A stretch of DNA of 64,000 bases from Boletus sp. NGJ (lineage: Eukaryota > Basidiomycota > Agaricomycetes > Boletales > Boletaceae), in contig JAGTXK010000073.1 of NCBI GenBank assembly GCA_019096195.1, forward strand, positions 434,001 to 498,000, in the 5' to 3' direction. Position 1 is the stretch's first letter. Every line of letters starts with the position of its first letter. A program made the position numbers and the translations under genes. The notes beneath the pieces are model-generated. The model made no database searches, was not told where the DNA came from, and worked only from the letters and a program-made list of their open reading frames with translations. Of this stretch, positions 55,875-64,000 are shown in pieces.

Positions 55875-58800
55875 ATGCCGAAAAACGCCAAGCCTACTCC
55901 GCCCCAGCAATCTAGTCTAGCTGAAATGTGGGGTGCGGGGAAGACGAAACGGAAGGTGGACCAATCGCTGCCCACTGCCTTGGTCTCGAATGACGAAGAG
56001 CAGAAGAAAGTAGCAAGTGGGGAGGGGTGTGACAAGACTGCCGCCAGCTCACCTGGTGGGTGAGCGCAACCCGTTCTCTCCCTTGCAACTCAACGTGCAT
56101 TCTTCAGCCAAACTTCGAGGCAGGGGATCACTGTCACCCAAACGTACAACTTTCTACCTAATGTTCTGAGAGGCACTGAGACGGACGCCACACAGGCCAT
56201 ACCAAGAAGAGACGTGTCGTCGATTCGGATGAAGATGAGATGACTTCAAAGCCGCTCAAGGGGGCCAAGTCGCTTCCTTCGCGAAAAACCACGTCGCGAA
56301 CAACAGTCGCTTCTGGTGCTATGAGCCACACACCTCTTAGTCCTCCCGCCGTCAAAGGACAAGGTAAAACTAAAGCACAGTCTACTGATCCAGAACACGA
56401 CGAGGAGCTTTCCTCTTCTGCAGCGGAGGGGGTGGACGAAGAGGCTGCAGAGGACGCATTCCAATCTGAAGAAGATGCAACCCAGAAGTAAGCTACCGCA
56501 CAACTTCCTACCAGATTGATATATCGTTGCTTGCAAGTGCGGAAGAAGCGCTCTCGCGGACAAGCGAGGTTGACATTGAGGGTGGTTGGAAAATAGGAGC
56601 ACCGTGCGTGGCTTTCGCATACAAGACGTGAAAGCATCACTTTAATGGACTCGTTAGAGTGCCCTATGCAGCTCTTACCAAGACATTCATGCTGATCGAG
56701 GCGACCACCAAACGACTGGAAAAAACTTCATTGCTCACGGGCTTCCTTCTGCTTGTTATGCGACGTAGCGCCAAAGCAGATACCCACTCACTCCTCCAAG
56801 CCGTCTACTTATGTATAAACAAGGTATGGGACCCAAGAGTAATGTCCCCATGCTGTGTTTACCCTTTGTCAAGTTAAGCCCAGATTATGTCGGTGTAGAG
56901 TTGGGAATAGGAGAGAGTCTCCTTATCAAAGCGATCAGCGAGTCTACGGGTCGGAGCCTAGCAGTAGTCAAGGCGGACCTCAAGAAAGAGGGTGACCTCG
57001 GCTTGGTCGCATCGGCGAGTATGCGATATTGTCCTCTAACAGCAATAATGACGAGAAACACCCCGTAGAACTCCAAAGCCGGCCAGAAGACGTTATTCAA
57101 ACCCAAGTCTTTGACAGTTCCTTTTGTATTTACCAATCTGAAAGAAATTGCCCTCTCCTCCGGTCATTCAGTGAGCCATAACTTGGAAGAGTCTCTGACC
57201 CATCGGGCTGACTGTGGCTAGTCGCAAACAAAGAAAGTATCTATCATCACCAAGCTACTGGCAGCATGCCAGGACAGTGAAGCAAAGTATATCATCCGCA
57301 GTTTGGAAGGCAAGCTTCGGATAGGAAATGCTGAGCGAACCGTGCTCGTTGCACTGGCCCATGCAGCTGTCCTAGCAGAGCATGAGGAATGTGAGAAGTT
57401 CTCCCATGATATTTATCTCCGCGAGTTTACCATCCACTACAGCCGGGAAAAAGTGGAACCAAGACAAGCTGACAAGTCGTCTAGAAGAGGGGACGAATAT
57501 TATCAAGTCTGTGTTCAGGTTCGTTTTCCCTTGGCGTTGTGGATGTCTTGCTTACCGCCTGCTAGTGAACTTCCCAGCTATGATCTTGTCATTCCTGCTC
57601 TCCTCACTCATGGCATCAACAATCTTCGTTCTACATGCAAGCTTACTCCCGGTGTGCCCCTCAAGCCTATGCTTGCCAAGCCCACGAAGGCTATTGGTGA
57701 AGTCCTTGATCGCTTCGAGAACAAACGATTCACATGTGAATACAAGTACGACGGCGAGCGCGCGCAAGTTCACAAGCTCGATGATGGTGTTGTCGGGGTA
57801 TTTAGCAGGAATTCTGAGGACATGAGTAAAAAGTATCCCGATCTCGTTGAACAGCTACCACACGTGGGTATATTTCTTTTCGTACATGTTCGCTGTTTCT
57901 GACACAATCTAGTGCGTTAAACCGGAGACGAAGTCGTTCGTTTTTGATGCGGAAGCTGTCGCTATAGACAAGACAACAGGGAAGCTCATGCCGTTCCAAG
58001 AGCTTAGTAAACGCAAACGCAAAGACGTGAAAGTCGAAGATATCCAAGTTCGGGTTTGCCTGTATGCCTTTGATCTTCTTTATTTGAACGGAGAGGTATG
58101 TTTGCATAGGTGTCGTTCGATGCATTGATGAGCTAATAACGGCGTTGAAGTCATTGCTGCAAAAGCCGCTGGTCGAGCGTAGAGAGCTATTGCGACAACA
58201 TTTCCAAGTTGTTCCAGGAGAGTTCGGCTTTGCTAGGTCGTCGGATGGTGAGACTACTGAGGAGATTCAATCCTTCCTTGAAGAAAGCGTCAAGGATGGC
58301 TGCGAAGGGCTCATGGTGAAGATGCTTGAGAGCAACGAAAGCCATTACGAGCCAAGTCGGCGTAGCGTGAACTGGTTAAAGGTAAAATAACTCATTCGAT
58401 TTTATAACTCATATTCATTATATTGCCTAGCTCAAGAAAGATTACCTCGCCGGCGTCGGCGACTCACTTGACCTAGTGGTGATCGGCGGATACTACGGAA
58501 GAGGCAAACGCACAAATGTTTATGGTGCATTTCTGCTGGCATGCTTCGACGCGGATTCCGAGGAGTATCAGACTATCTGCAAAATCGGGACTGGGTTCAG
58601 CGAAGAGATGTTGCAGGCTCACTGGGATACCCTTCGACCACTCGAAATGGAAAAGCCTCGTGGAGACCTCAAAGTTGGTGGTGCCAAACCTGACATCTGG
58701 TTTGAGCCCAAGGTTGTCTGGGAAGTCCTCGCGGCTGATCTGAGCCTGAGTCCAATATACACCGCTGCACAAGGATTGGTGTGTGTGTTCATTTCAGGGT

Positions 58801-59061
58801 TGCTAGGTTGATTAGAAAAGTGATGATTGTCCAGGTAGAAGAGCGTGGAATTTCATTACGCTTTCCCCGGTTCATTAGGGTGAGAGACGATAAGTCAGCC
58901 GACGATGCAACTGGCCCGGAACAGGTGGCGTTTTTTTTTTACGTTTGACATGGTACTTACACTGAGCCATGGATCAGATTGCAGAGATGTATGAACGTCA
59001 AGCACTCGCCCATAGGAAAGGCGAGAATGATCAAGGGGATGGAGATGATGGATTCTGGTGA
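55875..59061 (+). CDS. LIG1: DNA ligase I (replicative, ATP dependent)
   Basis: The ligase joins Okazaki fragments in the nucleus. The start at 55875 gives [19 protein letters not shown], where QSSLAEMW is a candidate PCNA-interacting box. A disordered, nuclear-type region ([12 protein letters not shown]) is followed by the DNA-binding domain ([21 protein letters not shown]) and [19 protein letters not shown]. The catalytic lysine motif is [15 protein letters not shown] near 57740, then [34 protein letters not shown] and [11 protein letters not shown] near 58375-58450. The OB-fold part has [23 protein letters not shown] and ends [12 protein letters not shown], spliced through an intron with a long T run to [12 protein letters not shown] and FW. 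All nucleotidyltransferase motifs are present. Introns number ten or more. Confidence 0.95.
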
Positions 59062-59170
59062 TATCATACATCGAGAGCGTGTATTGGTTACTACTCAGCA
59101 ATGCCTAGACATACCTTTGGGTCAATCAAGCACCGGATACGAGTGATGGGACATACTGCAGGCCTGAAAG

Positions 59171-59765
59171 TTACTTTGCATCGGCTTGCGTGACTGAGGT
59201 TTTCGACTCAGCTCCAAGCAAGCCGTATTTCTTTTCACGTCCACCATAGTACCAGTAGTTGACAAACCGTGCCCCTTGGACAGACTGGGCTATGGCATTG
59301 CTTGTGTGACATACGAACAACAAGTAGTTCCGAGGTTGCACTCGCCAAGCTGCGACGGGAATCAGCGAGAGTTTCCCGGGGAGCGGATGACAGAATATTG
59401 ACCAAACCGCGTGAAGACCAACCTGGGAAAGGGGATCAGTCTAGAAGTCGGGGCACATGGTGAGGTGAGACGCACGAGTAACAAGCAAGAGTGGCAGTCA
59501 TGGTGCCGGATATAACTTCTTCATCTTTGCTCAGATCAGAAAGGGCAGCCAAGGGGAGGCCGAAGTTGGCAACCTGGAAGCAGGGTAGCAAAGCATGATC
59601 AGTGGAGGGACATGGAGGGACTGACCGGTCCCCAGAAATGGGTACCTGGGAGGAGGAAGAGAAGTTAGAAAGCTGGGAGGAAAAAGCTGGGAGGCCAATG
59701 GACTGACTAAAGAAATATTCGCGGGCTGCTGGAGACCTGATCCAGGTGAAAAAGGTGGAAGCCAT
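59171..59765 (-). CDS. MPC1: Mitochondrial pyruvate carrier subunit 1
   Basis: MPC1, with MPC2/3, carries pyruvate across the inner mitochondrial membrane. From 59765 it reads [20 protein letters not shown]. Two introns later, [39 protein letters not shown] and the last exon [41 protein letters not shown] follow. The stop is at 59171. All hallmark segments (THFWGP, NWGLP-like, NYLLF-CH-N, Q) are present, and the whole is about 115 residues, as expected. The gene is convergent with DNA ligase I, with 109 bases between stops. It has a TCACGTGA 47 bases upstream. Confidence 0.95.
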
Positions 59766-60117
59766 GAAATGAAGGGTCAAGCTCGGTTGAGAACGAATGC
59801 AAAACTACCGTCACGTGACACGAGGGCAAGGCCATACGTTGCGTACTTGCGCGCAGCAGGGATCGACGCTGAACGCGTTCAATGCCCTGCGACAGGGATG
59901 CTCACCCCGTCGGCGTCGATCTGCACAACGAGCAAGGTGCGACGACACAACGAGCATGACACGAAACAGTTCTCGGAGTCGCGGGCGCCTGCCATGTTCC
60001 AAGAATGGCAACGGGTCTCGTACACGTTGTCGTTGCACTTGTTGAGCTGCCAGCCAGCCATGCATCAGGCTGCAGGCAGTTGTTTATCGCCGGGCTCCAT
60101 CTCTCCTACTGACCACA
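59766..60117. promoter_or_regulatory. Divergent promoter region, MPC1 / unknown gene
   Basis: These 352 bases separate two divergent genes and contain one TCACGTGA. Long open frames on both strands across this stretch lack recognisable motifs. Confidence 0.45.
59812..59817. promoter_or_regulatory. CACGTG palindrome in MPC1 promoter
   Basis: The context is TCACGTGA, 47 bases upstream of the MPC1 start and about 300 bases before the next plus-strand gene. The bHLH-site role is inferred. Confidence 0.45.
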
Positions 60118-61600
60118 ATGCACAATCCGTTCCCCTCGAACAACAGTCCCGCCTACCCTTACTACGGTCAGCCTTACCACACCTACGTCCCCCCAGGCTA
60201 CACCCAGCAAGCACCCCGTCCCACCTTCCCCGCTCTACAACCCTCATACAACACGCCACCCGACCCATGGTCCCGAGAAAAGGTTGGGTTCCCCCAGCCC
60301 CCTCCTGCCCGCCAATCTCCCCCCTCTAGGGATACTCCGTTTATACCCCCGAATCTAGACACCCTCGACGCTGGCCACACCCCGAAACCACGTCTCAGGC
60401 GCGCATCTGCCACCAAACCCCAGCCCCTTTCCGAAAAGCCACCGCTCAAATCTGCACTGAAGAAGAATGCAGTCAAGCGGTCAGACTCTCTCTCCGGCGT
60501 CCCCCTCGAGAGAACGAGGACCAACTCAAGCGCTCGCCAGCGGTTGGCGCCAACGACTCGCACGCGCACAATTTCCAACCCCTCCTTTCTCCCCGGTAAA
60601 TGTTTCACCCACCTGACCCTCTCCGTGCTTCTCTAACTGCCTCACCCTCTCCATGCCGTCATTTCTCCAGACCACATGTTTATCTCGTTTCACAGTACCA
60701 ACGAACTTCGTCTAGGGAATGTGGCATATCAGGATACCCTTGACGAGATCAAGGAGCACATCATACCAATGTGGCCCCATGGAGTATCGAATCAAATCAC
60801 GTCCCCCCTCTCGTGGCGCGTCACGTTCTCCAGAAATCCATGGAACGCGACAGGATCCGATGCTATCATGTGAGCAGATTCTTTTGAAAGCCTCACTAGC
60901 CCTGACGATGCTCATCCGCTCATAGCGTAAAGCGAATGATTTCAGAGTTGTTCGCTTGTCTCCGCCGTCGCGTTCGTCTTCTCTCCCTTGTAATGGACAG
61001 CAGTTGCTCTAAACACGGTTTTACAACCAGGGATATCAATACTTGACTTCATTACACACCGGCTACGCGGTAAGGCTACCAGGCTGTCACGAACTCCCCG
61101 ACTGATGCTGTGGCTCAGTACCCACAACTTATATTTCGAGACATGGCAGAGGATTCAGACTCCTCGGACTTCTTCGTAGCCTACATGTCTCGATCAGGGC
61201 ACAAAATGACCCTTGTCCGCCCCCCGCGCCGTGTTGGCGAGCAGCTCGGTCCCCGTCTGCGTAGCGCTTGGCCGTTTAAAATCGCTGCGCAAAGTGCGAG
61301 TGAAGAGGAGATATACAGCATCGAACTGAAGCGTAATGCATTTGGAGGTCGTGTGCATCCTAACAATTGTCTCTTGGAGATCTCTCATCCTTTTGCTCAA
61401 TAGCACCGGAGCTGGACAAAGATGTCTTTGCTTCTCACGCACTACAGGAAATAAGCTTACTTGGTTACAAACTCGAAGCGACGATTTCACTTCCCGGAGC
61501 AGGGTTTTTAGGATTTGGTGGAAAGAAAGAAATATGGGTTTTCCGCTGTGTTCGAATGCGCCACAGACCGGATTCGCGTGCTACATCTGGACGTGCATGA
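60118..61600 (+). CDS. Unrecognised protein, proline-rich N-terminus and conserved-looking C-terminal domain
   Basis: I do not recognise a named family. The start at 60118 gives MHNPFPSNNSPAYPYYGQPY. About 150 residues rich in Pro, Ser, Arg and Tyr follow, probably disordered, with basic Ser-Arg patches (RTRTNSSARQRLAP). An intron near 60597-60671 leads to DHMFISFHSTNELRLGNVAY and EHIIPMWPHGV. Another exon reads SPLSWRVTFSRNPWNATGSDAI. The C-terminal region (61110-61600) is well formed (GYQYLTSLHTGYAVRLP, QLIFRDMAEDSDSSDFFVAYM, GYKLEATISLPGAGFLGFGGKKE). The alternating strands suggest a compact alpha/beta domain. The reading is consistent over four exons, so the gene seems real. No function is claimed. 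Confidence 0.7.
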
Positions 61601-61750
61601 AGACCCTTTCAGATCTGAGGGGCTGACGGTTTCATGTGGACGACGGTAGGCAAATCTGCGTTGTACAAGTATGAAAGATCGGAATGGTATAGGCTTTGCG
61701 GCTATAATAAAGGAGTGTATGATTGGGTAGTCCAGGGTTTCTGCCCTTGA

Positions 61751-63988
61751 TCAATCTGCTAAACCAGTGACCTCTTCCGCTCCAAGTACTGCTCTCATAT
61801 TAAAAACACCGCCCGTGAACGAACTCATCGCCGAGCCATAAAAATACGATGCTCGTGCGAGTGTCGCCTGCTCTACGAGACCTATGATATCTGAGAACAA
61901 GACACCCCAACCGAATTCGTGTCTGTCCTCAAAGGTTACAAGATCATGGAACAAAACTGCTCCATTCTCAGAGAAATAAGCCAGTTTCTCTGGATCACTT
62001 TCGTCTGTTGCAACAAAGAACCTGAAGGGGCCGTATCGTTATGGAGGAACAATGGTTGAATATGCACAAGTTATGGCTTACTTGTCCCCTTGTGCCGGTG
62101 GCTCACGCTGAGGTATTGAAGTGTCAGGGGTAATACCCGGGATGGAGTACGCAGTATGACGATGCTCCGACTGAAGTAACTTCCGGCCTTCGTCAAGGTG
62201 CTGCATGACTCGTTGGTGACCTTCATGTGAATTTCCCCAGGCCCAACCGACGTCTACGACTTCAGACTGATGGATCAACGAAATGTCCTAAATCAGATCA
62301 TACACCTACAGTCTCCTCGACGGATGTGGGAGGCCATCCATTGCCGTCCGTTGTTAATCGCAGACATGCGGAAGTCTAATTTCCTCGCGAGCTCGTACAC
62401 CTTGTCAAGGGGGACAACATGATGCACCACCAAGTCCTGGAACAACTCTCGCATTGATCGAGTGGTAAAGCGCATTTGACCCTGGATAAGATCGTGAAAG
62501 TTCAGTCCGACGCTTAGAACAGCAGATATCCGAATACCAACAGGCTTTCGGTAAAGATGAGTCTCGCCTGCAAGTACAACAACATCGGCATCCACATGAC
62601 GATAGTCCTCGATAAAACCACGTATGCTGGTCCTCTGTGCCACCTGTCGCATGGGCATAACAACATGCTTCACGAAGTCCATCCCTGCGCTATACCAAGT
62701 TAGAAATAGCGTTCCGAGAAAAAGGTGCTTGGACACTTACGCGCCTTGGAAGGTATATAGGACCTCCCAGCCGTTCTGATTCAAGACCTCTTCTATGAAT
62801 TCATCACTCTCCAAGTTGGGCGGAGCTGCGCCAACCGACTCGGGCATTTGAACAACCAAGTCTCGAACAGCACTTTGCGCTTCCTCCCACTCGACTACAT
62901 TCTTGTCGAGGAGCAAGCTTTTGAGTAACAGCTGAGCTGTGTCACTGTCACGATTCTCCCAGCGGCTTGCCTGGACAACGCTCGAATTTCCAGCTGTCCA
63001 GCCACCGCGCTCTTTCATAGTGTCGGGTACCGTGTCGACGCGCGTGACTTCTGAGTCGTACCAAGCATTCTCGATTACAAAAAGAGTCGGTTTTCCGAGT
63101 GTACGGTCACCATGTGACACGTACGGATTTGGAGGCTGGTAATAGGCACTGCGGTTCCAGTATCCACTCGTTGTCTCAAGTGCCGAGGGTAATTCGGCGT
63201 ATTTGAGATACTCCGCAGTGGTGATGACTGGTTGAAATCGTCTCAACTGGGTGATATTGATCATCATTTGGATAGGTATCTGCCAGCCCATTTGTTGCTC
63301 AATCGGAAGCTCGCGCCAGTTGTCCCAGCCAACCATGTCTCCTTTGTTCAGCATCGGGGCTTCGTCTGCACAAACAGAACTGGCGGGGGAATGAGGTATT
63401 ATCGGGAGACTATCAAATGACATACATTTCATATGCACATGAGCGAGCATAGACAAAGGAGGGGAGGATCAGGGTGCGATTCAAAAGCCTGGCTTGAAAT
63501 GCAGCAGCTTCTATGATATAACGAACCTGGAAGAGTTATAAGAACAAGAGAAGACCAAATCAGAGAAGAGGACATGCGTTATTCCAGCCTAAGCCGAGGC
63601 TGTAGTCCCGTGTATAGAAGCCTCTGGTCTGCGAAACCATTGCTTTTATCTCTTCTATGGACAAGTGTTCTTTGAAAAAATCTGTGGCTGGTACATAGGT
63701 TGGAGTATGTGGTGACGGGGAAGTATCCAGAATGTGTTCTATTGCAGTAGAAGTGGCCGAAGATATTGAACCCTCCGGGGATATCTCGGGCGAAGCAACG
63801 TCTGGCCGTTTCGATGCAAAGGTAACTTGGAGATCGAAAGTTCGAGTTGCACCAACGACGACAACCATGGCAAAAACTAATAGGATGAAAAGATTACCCC
63901 TTCTGACAAGGGTATATTTGACAGGTGGAGGACTGCGATCTGGTGTAGGCAGTAGCGGGGAATAACGAGCACTGAATGTTGGCCACAT
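61751..63988 (-). CDS. O-fucosyltransferase-like type II membrane protein
   Basis: This is probably a Golgi or ER glycosyltransferase related to the GDP-fucose protein O-fucosyltransferases. From 63988 it reads MWPTFSARYSPLLPTPDRS. A signal-anchor helix follows (LFILLVFAMVVVVGATRTF) near 63900-63840. The stem is Ser/Pro/Thr rich. The catalytic region starts YSLGLGWNN (a Gly-rich nucleotide-sugar loop), continues ARLLNRTLILPSFVY and reaches the family motif ASHIRRGDF near 62330, joined by an intron. Further down, FFVATDE and LAYFSENGAVLFHDL are seen. The C-terminus has DIIGLVEQATLARASYFYGSAMSSF, the usual SSFT-like end, and stops at 61751. The HxRRGDF motif and the SSF end are the key support. 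The acceptor sugar site is unknown. Confidence 0.85.
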
Positions 63989-64000
63989 GGCGCCGCAGGG

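Noticed and set aside
59797-60268. Overlapping open frames on both strands between MPC1 and the unknown gene at 60118
   Set aside because: They lack any recognisable motif, cross the promoter interval, and conflict with the consistent spliced gene starting at 60118.

Overview
This window looks like ordinary nuclear chromosome from a filamentous basidiomycete fungus, most likely an Agaricomycete. It is gene dense, with about 36 genes in 64 kb. Almost every gene is split by short GT-AG introns of roughly 45-75 bases. The gene set is typical of fungi (SIZ-type SUMO ligase, ICE2, DUG3, NUS1, YTH1, PPZ, a pseudouridine glycosidase-kinase fusion). The species cannot be fixed from sequence alone. 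I see no rRNA or convincing tRNA, no CRISPR array, and no LTR element, transposase or virus-like gene. Exon joins were worked out by eye from splice sites and reading-frame continuity, so small errors at some junctions are likely.

Layout. 1-7.4 kb: a partial nudC gene (minus), then a SIZ/PIAS SUMO ligase, the mitochondrial ADP/ATP carrier and an IRC3-like mitochondrial helicase (all plus). 7.4-16.3 kb: pseudouridine-5'-phosphate glycosidase/kinase (minus), molybdopterin synthase MoaE (plus), ICE2, DUG3 and phosphoacetylglucosamine mutase (all minus). 16.4-22.7 kb: alpha-SNAP, NUS1, a DUF2235 alpha/beta hydrolase and YTH1 (all plus). 23.2-26.7 kb: an unknown coiled-coil protein (minus) and PEX16 (plus). 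27-29.3 kb: decayed remains that look like a cupin gene, then a ketol-acid reductoisomerase-like gene whose active site is altered. 29.4-37.4 kb: an RBM39-type splicing factor, RidA, an alpha/beta hydrolase, a D-serine dehydratase and a Rab4-type GTPase. 38.5-48.1 kb: an isochorismatase-family hydrolase, a mucin-like membrane protein, an unknown membrane protein, a GT31 glycosyltransferase and a GST. 48.6-55.5 kb: SGT1 without TPRs, DHFR, mitochondrial bL36, a DMT transporter, PPZ phosphatase and ribosomal protein uS17 (RPS11). 55.9-64 kb: DNA ligase I, mitochondrial pyruvate carrier 1, an unknown protein and an O-fucosyltransferase-like enzyme.

How the genes relate. Most are independent housekeeping genes, often arranged head to head over short shared promoters (about 100-400 bases) or tail to tail with very small gaps. 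One stop-to-stop gap is 6 bases and one 3' overlap is predicted. The palindrome CACGTG recurs in these short promoters far more than in coding sequence. The most suggestive functional grouping is at 32.5-36.2 kb, where RidA, which clears enamine/imine by-products, lies close to a PLP-dependent D-serine dehydratase that makes such by-products. I found no clear new multi-gene system. The best leads are the altered reductoisomerase, the RidA-dehydratase neighbourhood, the promoter CACGTG pattern and several conserved-looking genes of unknown function.
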